Source: Miscanthus floridulus (taxonomy: Eukaryota; Streptophyta; Magnoliopsida; Poales; Poaceae). From it: a stretch of DNA of 64,000 nt. The stretch covers positions 65,763,310 to 65,827,309 of the forward strand of contig NC_089581.1 of NCBI RefSeq assembly GCF_019320115.1. The letters run 5' to 3'. Below the pieces are notes generated by a model. It saw only the letters and a program-made list of their open reading frames with translations. It did not search any database and had not been told where the DNA came from. Below are positions 11,340-22,899 of this stretch, in pieces (the first letter of the stretch is position 1; every line of letters starts with the position of its first letter). The translations under genes were made by a program, and so were the position numbers.

Positions 11340-11560
11340 CAAAGATCTACTTAACCCGAGTTGTTTACACGGCAGCCGGACAAGCACTCGACAAATCAAG
11401 AAAGTTTGTCAAGACAATGATCTACATATACCGAGTTGTTTACACGGCGCAGACGAAAGCCTGACAAGCACTTGACAAAATCAAAAAGATTTGACAAGAC
11501 AACGATCTACATATACTGAGTTGATTACACGGCGCAGATAAAAGCCATACAAACGCTTGA
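11340..11560 (+). repeat. Shorter diverged tandem repeats (about 60-80 bp)
   Basis: The phrase GATCTAC...CCGAGTTG.TTACACGGC recurs at about 11345, 11410 and 11500, each followed by a CTTGACAAA-type segment. There are about three diverged copies with uneven spacing. Confidence 0.65.
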
Positions 11561-11798
11561 CCTATCAAGGAGCGATCCTACAACGGATGAAACAACAGAC
11601 CACCATAAACTGTGGATGCGCACCACGACCAACAAACGACTACTCGGAAAAAATTCCGATCACTTGGATAACTCATTTAAAGAATAAACAAGGCAAAGAC
11701 ATCCAGGCAAAGAAGACATCAACAAAAAATAAAGAATCTTCATTCAAAAAGAAGTATAATATCCTATTACAGAGGCTAGAGTACAAAGGTCAATTACA

Positions 11799-14700
11799 TC
11801 AAGCATCGTCATCAGGAGAAAAAATATCAATATTAAGATTATCCACAATCCTCCTGGCTAAATCTTCGACCTCAGGCTCCACCTTTTCAACGGCATCCCG
11901 ATATTCTTGACTCTCGGCTTCCTCTACAATCTTGGACAAAGGCACCTCCAGAGCAAGAACCCGGACCTGGGCAAGAATATTTCTAGTACATAGTTGGGCG
12001 CACCTCTTCACGAACTCCTAGAAATGGGTCAGAACTTGAGGAATAAACTGAGCCTAAGATTGACCATCATCTGTTGGAGTCCGGAGAAGATCGGCTACTG
12101 ACCGAAATGATTTAAACAAAGCATTCCAATTCTCAGTAGCCGTCGCCAACTTGCTAGTCAAGACTTCAATAGTTTTTTGGACCTGCACAAGATCCCTATT
12201 AGCCCCATGCCTAATCAACTTGGCAAGCACGAGTTCTTCTTTAGTACGAGTAATTACCTCCTCAGCCCTATTGTGACTATTGCGAACAAGTATATTCATT
12301 TCCTCAATACCCTCCGAGAGCTTCTGCTTTTCAAACTCGAAGAGCTAGACCAGGCACCAAAAAACAAGTCAGCAGAAAGGGAAGTTTGAATACAAAAGGA
12401 AACAAAAAGAACCCACAATACCATTGCACTCATTTTTCATGGCCTCCACATTCTTCAAGGCCTCCTGGACAGCAGCATCCCTCCGCTTTTCTACCTCAAC
12501 CACCTAGGCATGGAGAGCCTGTTCCTCCCTTTGGTGCATTTGACGCTCGGTCTCCATCTCGGCCCGACAGAGGTCAAGCTTTGTTTTTAGGGAACTAACC
12601 TTAGAAGACAACTTTTTCTCGGTTTCAGACAAGAAAAAGAAGCCAGTATGATCCCAAGAAAAAGGTTGAACAAAAAGAGAGAGAGAATAAAAACAGAAGA
12701 AAGATGAACATCCAAAGAAAGAACTTCAGAAAAAACTAACCTAGAGTTTTTCCCCAAAAGAAGTCGTAAAGGTTCCCCAGGCAGCGGTTAGCTCTGACAA
12801 CCGATAAGTGGCATTGAATTGTTGCAACACATCATCATCCAAACGCTGACCATCAGTAGCAAGAGGAGCAGAGGGAGAAGCCTGCCGATGCAAAGAAGGC
12901 AAGACTAGGGCCGTATCCTAGGAAGCCCCAGCTACCTCCTCAGATGGATCCATCGCCATGGCCACGGTCACCCCCAGAGCCAGCAAATCAGCAGCAGCAT
13001 GATCACTAGGGAACCATGTCTCCCTCACAGCCACCTCACCGACCGTACATTTCAGGTCCTAAGACTCAGTACATAGGGGAGCACCAGAAGACTAACAAGA
13101 GATCGACTGAGGAATAAGGGAAGGCGAGGGTCTGCAAGATGATAAGGAAACTCGATGATAAGAATATGGATCAGAAAAAAGGAAAACAGAAGCAAAGAAA
13201 CATAACCTGGATTCACTCACTTAACTATCTTCTTCTTCATAAAACCCCCAAGACCAACAGAAGACCTTAGAGGGGGAACTATAGCAGCAAAAATATCACC
13301 ACCACTCTACGACAGGAGTGGCATGGTCGGTACCGGAGCCCTAGAAGAACTCGAGCTCGATGACCACTTACTATAAGAGAACAAGGCCTGAGTTAGAACA
13401 AAAAGAGGTGTTCAACAACAGAAAAACAAGAAAACAACTCACCGACGCATGACAAGGGCCGCATCATCATCCTCATCTACATCACTCTCAAATAAGCCAA
13501 CCACAGCGCCATATGAAAATGGAGAAAAATACTCAGTTAAAGGCACAAACAAACAACAAAAAAACAAAACGTATTAATATGCTCACCTAAGAGCACGCTA
13601 CCTATAACTTGAGTACCTGGACGAGTACTCGACTGGCGTGACTTCTTGGTAGTAGACAAACCAGAAGAAGAACAATCCACTCGCCCCCTTTTTCCGACAC
13701 TACGAGGAGCTCGAGGAACTGGACGAGGAACATACTCTATATATGCATCAAGAACTGCGGAAGAAACACTAGGAAACATCGTGGTGGTTTGAAACTTACT
13801 GGTTAAAGATGTCCCAGCAAGACTCTCCCCAGTCTCCACCATGGCAGGGCGGTCATCAAGGGGGATCGGATCAACAAAGTTACGCCCCAATTCTTATAAA
13901 AGAGTAAAACAACCAGACGAGAAAGATTAAGCAAAAAGTAGAGACAGCAAAGGAAATACAAAAAGTACCCGCATAAGAAAAAACAACTCACAGCAAGAGG
14001 TGGGTTGTTAGCACAATACTCAGGGACAGCATACGGGACGATGCTTACTCCTTTCAACATCTTCTGAAGGCGCTCGAGCACCTCCTCATCAGTCAACTCA
14101 AGGGCAAGGACCATACGAGAAGGGTCCTCCGCCCCAGAGTACTCAAAACCATAATTCTCTCGCTCCTTCAGAGGCTGAACACGGCGGCGAAGAAAACTGG
14201 AAACGATCCCAAAGCCGGTCAAGCCTTGCTATTTCAGAGTACATATCCTCTCAAGAAACGACTTGATCGCCTGGAGCTCATCCATCGTCAGGAGATTTTT
14301 ATCCCATTGGTCGTTAACCACGGGACTAGAACTAGAATGAACAGCAAGAGGAGGAATCATATTGGCAGCATAAAACCAGTCGGCACGCCAATCCCTCACA
14401 GAATCAACCAAGTCATAATCAAAGAATTTACTCTTATGACCCTGATGAAACTGAATCCCGCAGCCACCAAGAACATGGGTGTCATCGCTGTGGGGTTGGG
14501 GCTTCAGACGGAAGAAGTAACGAAAGAGAGAAAGAGAAGGAGGAATTCCAAGAAAAGTTTTACAAAGATGAACAAAAATAGAAAGATGAAGGACAACATT
14601 GGGAGCAAGATGGTTCAAGCTAATCCCAAAATAACTGAGAAATCGATGAAGAAAAGCAGAAGCAAGAAGGCAGAGTCCAGCACGGATAAAGGAGACAAAA

Positions 14701-14952
14701 AGAACAATCTCACCCGGGCCTGGAGTTGGGACCCGATGCTGGCCTAGAGCTTTCCAATCAGCAAACTCCTTGCCCTAGATTAGACCATCACTAACAAGCT
14801 CGCACAACTGATCCTCAGTCATAGTCGGAGCTGGCCAGATCTTCTGAGCTGCCCTCATAGCCATGAATTCTTGATTTTTCAATCACAGAAAGCGATGCCT
14901 CCTCGTCTACAAAGGTTGTCTGGGACTTGCTCGCTGATTTCTTCCTACCCAT
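11799..14952 (-). pseudogene. Antisense gene of element A (putative gypsy-type transposon domain)
   Basis: Read on the minus strand, the ATG at 14952-14950 opens MGRKKSASKSQ. An extra A at about 14874-14880 shifts the frame relative to A0; the PF04195-like body then follows (DQLCELVSDG, IVLFVSFIRAGL, DWRADWFYAANM, TGFGIVSSFLRRRV) to about 14030. Several GT splice-donor-like sites follow (near 13988, 13796, 13588 and 12740). A coiled-coil-like glutamate-rich C-terminal part ends in SPDDDA at 11799. An in-frame stop lies near 14780. Function is unknown. It runs opposite to gag-pol and has its own TATA-like box. Confidence 0.7.
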
Positions 14953-15098
14953 ATACTAGCAAAAGCAATAAAGCACTAAGAAACGATGATGCTCAGACGG
15001 CGGTGCTCAGATGACAGCGACAATGGTGACGGTGGAGTTTTGAAGACTACGGTTTCAAGACAAAAACAGGGCAGCAAAGAAAAAGAAGAAGAAGGGCC

Positions 15099-15108
15099 TT
15101 TAAATAGA
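15099..15108 (-). promoter_or_regulatory. TATA-like box of the element A antisense gene
   Basis: TCTATTTAAA on the minus strand, about 147 bp upstream of the antisense ATG. It matches the box at 1181-1190 in A0. Confidence 0.45.
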
Positions 15109-15119
15109 TTTTTACAGCA

Positions 15120-16887
15120 ATAAAAACGCGGCCCACCAGGCCCGTTTAAACACGGCATGAGAACACAACGATCCATTTCTCAACACAACTGACACAGCTG
15201 AAATGATGGACGATACACTTCTACACAAAGGTACAGTTCAACGGGCAGATTTCAGACTTATCCATCCAGCACCACAGCAGAGTTATCATATTGCTACAAA
15301 AAGAACTCATCAACCATGAAGCAACGAAGGGTTACCTCACAAGGAACACAAGAACTCGGTTCTTATAGAAAGAACTCAGGAATCTCATAAACAACTAGGA
15401 CATCAGCAGAAAAAAGAATGACAACTCAGAAAACAAGATTCTTTCCATTATAAATAGCTTCAAAAAATACAAGATTACACATCTTACAAGACCCAATGAA
15501 CTCGGTACTATGGCGAGCAAGGTTGCAAAAAGGAACCTGAACACAACTAGGCTCTGGAACGACTACGTGTTTTAAATTGCTACTCGAGAGAACAAACCGC
15601 ACTCGGCTACACTGTTTTCTTCAAAGGATGAACGTAGTACATCCAAGGCGGAAGTCAGCAGCACGGCGAGACAACATAGACCATGGAAGGACTGTAGGCA
15701 TCTGTCTACCCAAGTCTGATGTGATGCCGGATCAGGCATTGATCTACACCGGACAGTCGTAGGGCAGACAAGGAGGATCAACCCAGAACTGCTAGATGAA
15801 GGAACGTATCCCACATCACAAGACTTCCTCCAACTACCATCATGTACTTCCTAGTACAATGCCGCTACGAGATTAGTCTACCTCTAATCCCTATCACAAG
15901 ACTCCCTCCAGCTATGACAAGATATACAAGAACTACAAAATACGCCCGGGGGCTGCTCTACTTCAGAAACTATCATATTCATGACTACGGAGATTTCAGA
16001 CCACGCAATAAAATGCTTGATGAATCAAAATAGCACACCAGGAGGGTATTTATAGACCAAAGAAGCGGTGCACATGGACCGGGAGCACCAATGGAACAAA
16101 CCTAACAAAGGACACAGTGAAAAGATAGAATTCAATGAAAGAGGACTCAGGCGTGAAGGAACAGTACTCAAGAACAAGCATATTCAAAAGAATATACCAA
16201 CCCTGTACAACTCGTGAACAAACAACATTTACACTCAACCACCACCATACAACTACATCTGACAACAGCAGACTACCAGAGAATATGCCAAGATCTAGTT
16301 CTTTTTGAATAAAAGAGCCCAGATATACGCTCGAGGGCTGCAACAGGAGAGGTTTTCAGTTCTTTGAGCACTTTTTCTTCAAAAAAGCACACATCACTCA
16401 GAAGAATTCTTCAAGACAGGAGTTTTCAAAAAATATAAGATTCAAGACCCTCCAACTTTTTGTTCCAAATAGCAAGAGGCTCGGGGGCTACACTCAATGA
16501 GTGCACTTTTTTCTTCGAAAAAGCACACGTCACCAAGAAGACTTCTTCAAGACAGACCACTTCAAGGCCTCAAGACAAAAAGAACCCAGACCGAGCTATA
16601 TCCGAGTTCTTTTTGATAAAGAAACCGGGTATATGCTTGGGAGCCCTTCGATGAAGAATTAAAGCAATTTCAAGACAAGACCCTCTAGCTTCTTGTTCCA
16701 AATAGCAAGAGGCTCGAGGGCTACACCCAGATGGGAGTACTTTTTCTTCAAAAAAAAGGTACACACCACCCGAAGATCTCACGAAGCGCTACATGGTTTC
16801 GCTCAAGAAAGCACTCGGACGACGCTTGTTCCTACTCGGCAAGACCTGAAGGAACAAGACGAGGCTTCCAGAGCTCAACCATGAAGT
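15120..16887 (+). other. Non-coding 3' region of element A with PPT-like repeats
   Basis: No credible coding region is present. It is homologous to 1200-3039. The module with the GCTCGGGGGCT core recurs near 16478-16488 and, with one change, near 16711-16721; further weaker forms lie near 15951 and 16331. Confidence 0.65.
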
Positions 16888-16898
16888 GCTCGGGGGCT
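16888..16898 (+). other. Polypurine tract of element A
   Basis: GCTCGGGGGCT abuts the TG of the 3' LTR at 16899, the position required for plus-strand priming. Confidence 0.8.
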
Positions 16899-17274
16899 TG
16901 TCGATGCGGGACCCACGGGATACCCCTCAAGGAAGAGAGAAGATCTAGTCTAACTAGAATTCTTTCCATGTAATCTTAGTAGTAGTATTATTCTGTAATC
17001 CTACTAAGAACTCTCATTGTAAACCAACTAGGACTCTAGCCTCCTGACTATATAAAGGAGGGCGGGGTTCCTAGAGGGAGAACACTTTACAATCAATCCA
17101 ACGCAAAGGCTAACGCCGACTGGACATAGGGCTATTACTCGATCATGGTCGAGGGCCCGAACCAGGATAAATCGACTGTCTCTTGCGTTTACCGTCGAGT
17201 TCTACATACATTGAAGCCTGAACAAACTGCCCCGGGTACCCTCGTGGCAGGCTATCGCTGGTGAAACATCGACA
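16899..17274 (+). repeat. 3' LTR of element A
   Basis: It is 376 bp with TG...CA ends, the same length as the 5' copy. By hand I count about 20 differences, all but one transitions. The TATA box is at 17048-17058. Confidence 0.93.
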
Positions 17275-18338
17275 CTCTCTGACCAGAAGGCCTGGCCAAA
17301 GTGGAACAATGTTTGCTTCTGGCTCCAGCCTGGCTCTCCAACCAGAAGGCCTGGCCAAACACTGCTTCCGACTCTGACCCATGTCTTCGACCGGGGATAC
17401 ACTGAACCTTTACTTACAACTCTTCTCCAACTAGCACAGTCGAAGCCGACTTGGACCAACCGACCGGGGATGCCCGCTCGGTAAGGACCAGGAAATGGGC
17501 GGAGCAAGTAAAGTAGGACACTCAAAGTGAATAGCAATACTGAGGACCATACCCTGTACACCTACAGGATAGTACCCTGCAACCTTCCTGGCATGTTAGA
17601 ACCCAAGTAGTGTTGTGGGCGCCGATATTTTCTATACAGTGTTGTGGGCGCCATCAACTCCCATACCAGACAAACATGGTAAGGCTCCCCCACATGCCTC
17701 TAGGCATCAGCAGTGTTGCGGGTGCCGTCATTTACCATATCGGATGAACATGGTAAAACCCCCTACATACCTCTGGGTATCAACAGTATGATAGGCACCA
17801 ACATCTGTCATACCAGAAGAAGAAGACGCAACCTCCCACATGCATATGACATTAACAGTGTTATGGGTGCCTACAATCATCTTGTACCCGACAGCGTGGG
17901 CAATAAGACTTAGCATACATACACACACACACTCTCTCTCTCTTGTAAGGCCACCCCCTTCATCTATAAAAGGGGATGCGCTCTCTTCCAACAGATAGAT
18001 CCCTCAGTTCACTTACATCGATTCATCCTTTGTAGCTTTAGACACTCTAAAGCTACATAGAGCGCACGCTTGAACACTTAGCACATAGCGGAGCTCCCGT
18101 CATGAGCGTCTGATCGGACCTCTTGTACCCCCCCATCTTTCTCCCTTCTGTTTGTAACCCCACAACAAACTTCGAGCACCTAGGCTTAGGAATAAAGTCA
18201 CCGACCGACTCAAACTGGATGTAGGGCACATTGCCTGAACCACTATAAACCCTATGTCATTGAGTGCTAGGCCACCTCCGATCACAACGTATAGCAAAAC
18301 TATAAATATTTACGTGTTGGTCACTTTCTGCACTAACA
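17275..18338 (+). repeat. 5' LTR of element B, second part
   Basis: The LTR resumes after the CTCTC duplication and runs to CACTAACA at 18338. A roughly 60-bp unit (ACCAGAAGGCCTGGCCAAA) occurs at 17282 and 17340. A GTGTTGTGGGCGCC-type unit with CATACC...CATGGTAA recurs about four times between 17608 and 17880. A TATA box (CTATAAAAGG) lies at about 17963-17972, and a (AC)n/(CT)n run at about 17920-17945. It matches the reverse complement of the C LTR at 39156-40231. Confidence 0.82.
17963..17972 (+). promoter_or_regulatory. TATA box in the LTR of element B
   Basis: CTATAAAAGG lies inside CCCCTTCATCTATAAAAGGG. The equivalent in the C family is at about 39590-39612 on the minus strand. Confidence 0.6.
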
Positions 18339-18356
18339 GTTGGTGTCATTCATGGG
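18339..18356 (+). other. Primer-binding-site-like motif of element B
   Basis: GTTGGTGTCATTCATGGG follows the LTR end. It is a diverged form of GTTGGCGCTGTCCGTGG at the same place in element C. The tRNA is not assigned. Confidence 0.45.
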
Positions 18357-18799
18357 TGGTCACTTTTTGGTCATCGGATGGCCCACTTTTTTGCCACCTT
18401 CGCCATGGCAGGCTCAAGCGATATGACTCGTTTTGGCTCGCTAGAGTTTCCCGAACTCCCACCTGTTGGGATGCGGGTTCCATCCGTCTTCGAGCCATCC
18501 CAGGCCTTCCCCTTCGAAAGCCTAGACTTCGTCATTGACTAGCTCGGCGTACTACACCTCTGTGAGGAGGCATCCATCCTAACGCCCGTCGGGGGGGGGG
18601 GCACCCTCCGTCGGCTTTAGGACACCCAACGACTTCAATGACGAGGCGCCTATGCTTCTTTCGGAGCAAATGCTCTGCTCAAACCCCACTGTGAGTAATG
18701 TACGTACTATTATTCACTCGCTCTTTACTGTCTTTTCTCGATTCTCCGGAGGGACCCCGTTGTCCCTACCACGACCGCCATGTGACCGGTTCTCCTACA

Positions 18800-20158
18800 G
18801 CCTCACGTCCCCATGGACGCATGCGCCCAGGGGCTCAGAAGGATGCTGGCGCCGCCCCCTCTCATGTCCAAATTTGTCGGGATGGCAAGCTATGCTCCCA
18901 CCTGTTTCCTTGACCTCATGGATGATGATGTCAAGAGCGACAGCTCCAGCATCGGTGACATGGCACCTAGCCATCGTCCATCCCGAGAGTGCACTATGGC
19001 GGACGCTCTGGGACAGCCACCGGTGTTAGCGAAGTCCTTGCAGACTCACACCCCTCTAGACCCTCATGCGGGGGCCCTCATGCTCGCACAAAAGCATGGC
19101 GTGGAGCTACGACAACGGTGGCAGGACTAGCCACCACATGTGCCGGTGCGCTCGGCGCACCATGCCGCGCCCGTGCATGTAACTCGACGAGCGGCGTCCA
19201 GGGTCGCGCCCACCAGGTCCAGCACAATATCATGGATGGGGGGGGGATGATCCCCCATAGTTCGCTCAGGCCGACCAGAACATCACCACCGTGGCAATGC
19301 TTCTGTGCGGCCTTCCCGAGCCGAACGACCCCAGGAATAGGCTATCCACCAGAACCTCCGGGCACTAGTGGAAATCGCCACCGTTCAACAGGCGGAGAGC
19401 TCCGCATCACGACACTGACTCATGGCCTCTATCCCCACTAGGGGAATGGGGACACACTAGACAAATCGCTCCACTCGCTCATAGCTATAGCCGCCAAGCG
19501 TGGCATAGAAGGCCGCACCCGCACCCTGGCTTGACCTGGCGCCAGCTCCGCACCGACCGCCTATACGCGAGCGGCTCGGGCCGAACCAAGACGCTCATAG
19601 CGTCATCAGCAACTGGCATCAGTCCTAACATGATGATGACATTGATCGAGCGGTAGTGATGACAGGCGACATAGACCCCACCCAGAACATCACGAGGAAT
19701 GGTGAAATGCACCCCAAGCACAGTCGCTGGCCGGACGACCAGAGTCTTGGCCTGGATGGCCTGGGACCACGAGCCTTTGGCCGATGCATCCAGAGAGCAT
19801 TGTTCCCATAGCACTTCAACAGAGGCTGGGACAAAGGCAAGGCCAAGTGCGCAGATTAGGATGAGGGCCCCTTCACGTAGAGGGGCAAAAAGAATAAGAA
19901 AGATTGTTGTCGACCGGCCAACTCCGCGTTGGTCGTCGCGGCTGATCACACGGGCAAGCAGCCCTAGCAGGGCCTTTCAGACCACTTCAATGAGCTCATA
20001 GAGAGCCCGTGCACCAACCACACCTACCCTATCAAACACCTCTACAAGGACTATGAGCTCCTCAAGCACCTTCTATGATAGGCCAGTGAGCTGAAGGAAG
20101 AAAAAGACAAAGAGACAGCGGCTAAGAAAGGGGGTGTAGCGGGCAAGGATCCGAATGA
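18800..20158 (+). pseudogene. gag remnant of element B
   Basis: GLRRMLAPPPL near 18830 has a direct counterpart in C (GLRRMLTPSPL, minus strand near 56900). Further on, DHFNELIESPCTNH and YPIKHLYKDYELLK at about 19980-20070 match the C gag end (ESPCTNHAYPIKHLYKDYELLK). The frame is shredded by stops and frameshifts. The match ends near 20158. Confidence 0.75.
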
Positions 20159-20159
20159 C

Positions 20160-20279
20160 TGAAGGTCCCTATATGGCGATCGAGGTGATCCAACCGGGCG
20201 CCTACCGATTAAAGGACGACAACGGCAACGTTCTCACCAACACTTGGAACAACGAACAACTACATTGTTTCTTCCCCTA
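20160..20279 (+). pseudogene. Integrase C-terminal tail of element B, joined directly to gag
   Basis: PGAYRLKDDNGNVLTNTWN at about 20195-20250 is the end of a gypsy integrase, comparable to PGTYKLITEDGKEVNNTWH at the end of A. It begins immediately after the gag end, so protease, RT, both RNase H domains and most of integrase were removed in a single gap here. A stop follows at 20278. Confidence 0.75.
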
Positions 20280-20751
20280 AAATTTAGTCTTACCATTTTT
20301 TACTTAACGTTTGCTCCTATAGAGCGCCCCAACCCAAACACTTTCGGCCTGGGTTGCTCGGGGGCTCCATGGGGTGCAATGCCACCTCTCTTTTTGCTAT
20401 CTTATGATAAATATATTTTTCCCGAATGAAATGGTAGTCTGTTCCTTTAATTACCATACGTAACTTTGCTTTAATTATTCTGACCGATCGCACCCTGCCT
20501 CTACCTACGATTACGAGTAGCTGAGCCTCGTGGGCCATGCCCAGGCTCTTAAGGTTGTAGCCTATGGTACGAATGGACAGGTGTGAAAAAGAAAAGAATA
20601 AAAAACAAAGTTATGCTAAGATAAAAATAAGGAACAGACGGGACAAGTTTCCCCGAACAAAGTAGTTCCATCACAAAAACACTTTACACAGGGGCTCCCC
20701 CACGACATTATCTTTTACATCTGCAAAAGTATTTCTACTCTAAAACTTCTA
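20280..20751 (+). other. Conserved 3' region of element B
   Basis: No coding region. A purine-rich TTGCTCGGGGGCTCC at about 20355 resembles the PPT of these elements, and GGGGGAGCCCCTGTGTAAAG (reverse strand, around 20680-20700) matches the region downstream of the antisense gene in C at about 50095-50115. It probably forms the 3' untranslated region of both sense and antisense transcripts. Confidence 0.5.
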
Positions 20752-22620
20752 CTATGGCTCCTCAGTGGCATCAACTACCGGCTCGACCGGCGAGCGTTGG
20801 GGCTGCTCGTCCTCTGACTGGGCAATGTTCGGCACGGTTGGAGGTTGGGCAATGTCCGCTTCTGACCTAGGCTCCACATCATCCACAGTCTGGGCGATGT
20901 CCTCCCAACGCGCGCCTTCGGCCATGTCTACACGGTGAGCATCCATCACCCATTACGCGGAGACTTGCTCAGCCACCAATTTTGCGTGTGCCAGCAAGCT
21001 CTCCCCGAGCGAGTGGATGTCCTCCGTGCTCCATCTATCGGCATACCCACTATAGATGGCGGCAAAGTCCAGGTCCGGGTGGTATGTCACCACCAAAGTT
21101 AGTACCCCCAACATCTCGTAGAATAGCCCATTGGTGATGAGGGCCCAAACCTCATTTGGAACCTCCGCTAGCCAGATGGCGGGTGCGCTGGTACTTGGCG
21201 CCAACCCAAAGACCTCCGAGATGATGAGCTGGGCAACATTGCGTATCTGGCTGAGTTCCCCCACGAGAGCACGTCGCTCTTCAAGGGACTTGGCCAGCGC
21301 CTCCGCATTCTGGCCAATCGTCGCCTTGGCCGTCTCCTGGTCCCGCTCCAACAACTCCACCTTTCCACCCAGCTCTAGAAGAATGGCGACAAGCTCAGCA
21401 GCAAGCTAAAGGAAGAAACCAACACGTCGAAAAATAGAAAAGGTATGAACCAAGGTGGGTGTTCTCGAGGATGGAGAGTCCCTCCTTCTGCCGAGTCACC
21501 TGCTCGCACAGCCAGGCATTTGCCTCCTCCGTCCCCATCACTAGGACCTAAAGCACGAGCACTTCCTGGTCGACCTCTGATCGAGCCTTCCGCTCTGACT
21601 CTAGGGCCTTCCGCTCCATCTCCAGGGTCTCTAGGGAACATTGGAGCACCACCTCGGTGTCCGCTAGGGACTTCTACAGTGCCGCCTTGGTCTCTGCCTG
21701 GTGGACCTTGGCCGCCTCAAGCCCTTGCTCGACAGCGGTCGCTTGCTCCACTGCCCATGTCTCGGTCACCTCCATCGCTTGGTCTTGGGACTCACAATGG
21801 ATGGACTCCAGCTCATGGTCGAGCTTGACCATCCGAGCGTGCTCCTCCTGGAGGAAAAGAGACTTGTGGCACGACATCCCCTCCAAACTCTGTAAAGCAA
21901 GGAGCTAACACGTAGAAGCAACCAGCAAGGAACCAAGGAATCAAGAACAAATCATAGAGAACTTACCTCTGCGACGCAGGGTAGGTCAACCGTAACCGCC
22001 TGATGGACAGACTTGACCTGCTCCAAGGCCTCCTCAAGCCTCACCCTGGTTTGGGCGAGATCAGACTCCATCGTCACTCTATTCTCCCCAAGGAAATGCC
22101 AGAGCGCCACCTCCTTGTCATCGCGGAGGACGAATCGAGCCTTCCTTGGGTCACCGAGACAGGGCCACACCAGATTACGACTCACCCCAAACCTGCTGGA
22201 AGGTGCAGTTGACGATCCAACCATCGCTAGCTCCCGCGATGGTGCCAGTGGCTCCACCTCGTCATCGGCTTCGCCATCAGAAGGGATCTCCACCACCTCG
22301 ATTTCACAGGCCACCGGTAGGTGTTTTGGCTCCGGCTCAGTCGCATCTCCCCCCGGCACCTTCAGCTTCGACCGGGAGGGTGACCCGTGCATCCCTTTGC
22401 TCGGTGAGGCTAGGAGCCCGGTCTCCCTCTCCTGTTCTATCGTAGCCAGTAGAGGAGGGTCCGCAAGGGTTACCTCCAACGCGGCCTCCATCATCACCAC
22501 CAGGATCGCCACCAACACCGTCGCCGCCACTACCGCCGTACTGGCGATCGACCCAGGGGCTGCCTCCCCCAAAAGGAAAGGACCCACAACCACCACCCTG
22601 CTCTCCCTGCCGCTCGCCAC
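20752..22620 (-). pseudogene. C-terminal half of the antisense gene of element B
   Basis: Minus-strand segments form a chain: 22620-21952 (222 codons, ending QAVTVDLPCVAEV), 21886-21674 (alternating charged, coiled-coil-like), 21360-20953 (ELLERDQETAKATIGQNAEA) and 20949-20752 ending ATEEP and a stop. The counterpart in C is on its own antisense strand: 48863-49640 with EPPAI, AMTVDLPCIVEV and coiled-coil parts, then a tail ending TAEGPQ at 50047. Exon-like breaks coincide with splice-like sites. The PF04195-like N-terminal half is missing; the sequence changes to LTR-like material at about 22640. Function is unknown. Confidence 0.65.
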
Positions 22621-22654
22621 GACGCGCTACAAGGTGGGCCTCCAATCCCCCCCA

Positions 22655-22780
22655 TGAGAGTTGGGGCGATGCTCAGCCCTGTCAACATCTGGCCGCTGTC
22701 ATTGAGTGTACCTCGTCGTTCGGTAGCCCTGTCAACATCTGGCCGCACGGGAGTTGGGGCGATGCTCAGCCCTGTCAACC
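22655..22780. repeat. Short local duplications before the B 3' LTR stub
   Basis: GTTGGGGCGATGCTCAGCCC occurs at about 22661 and 22750, and CCCTGTCAACATCTGGCCGC at about 22677 and 22725. The segment looks like a scrambled deletion junction. Confidence 0.6.
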
Positions 22781-22899
22781 CTGATCGCATGTTGCCTGAA
22801 CTAGTATAAACCCTATGTCATTGAGTGCTAGGCCACCTCCGATCACAACATGCAACAAAACTACAAATATTTACGTGTTGGTCACTTTCTGCACCGATA
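22778..22899 (+). repeat. 3' LTR stub of element B
   Basis: It aligns with 18215-18338 (for example ATGTCATTGAGTGCTAGGCC and ATTTACGTGTTGGTCACTTT). Only the last 122 bp are present and it ends CCGATA where the intact form has a CA end. The 5' majority of this LTR is deleted. Confidence 0.75.

Larger units (their letters stand above)
3645..17274 (+). mobile_element. Element A: near-complete Tat-lineage Ty3/gypsy LTR retrotransposon
   Basis: The 13,630-bp unit has two 376-bp LTRs, a 5-bp CTCTC target duplication, a primer-binding-site-like motif, gag, protease, RT/RNase H, a second RNase H, a DD35E integrase, a 7 x 110-bp array, a minus-strand antisense gene and a polypurine tract. The domain order PR-RT-RH-aRH-INT plus the antisense gene is characteristic of the Tat branch (RIRE2/Grande-like). 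Hand comparison of the LTRs gives about 20 differences, nearly all transitions. The coding part has many stops and frameshifts, so it is inactive. It sits inside the 5' LTR of element B. Confidence 0.93.
3444..22899 (+). mobile_element. Element B: internally deleted Tat-lineage Ty3/gypsy retrotransposon, split by element A
   Basis: The two flanks of element A (3444-3644 and 17275-18338) join into one LTR that matches, in reverse complement, the LTRs of element C at 39156 and 57433. Inside follow a decayed gag (about 18800-20150), the C-terminal tail of integrase, a conserved 3' region, an antisense gene and a 122-bp stub of the 3' LTR ending at 22899. Pol from protease to most of integrase is missing, so the copy is non-autonomous. 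Confidence 0.8.

Noticed and set aside
19485..19949. Minus-strand ORF of 154 codons in element B
   Set aside because: It lies antisense to the decayed gag and matches nothing; the antisense gene of B is located further right, at 20752-22620.
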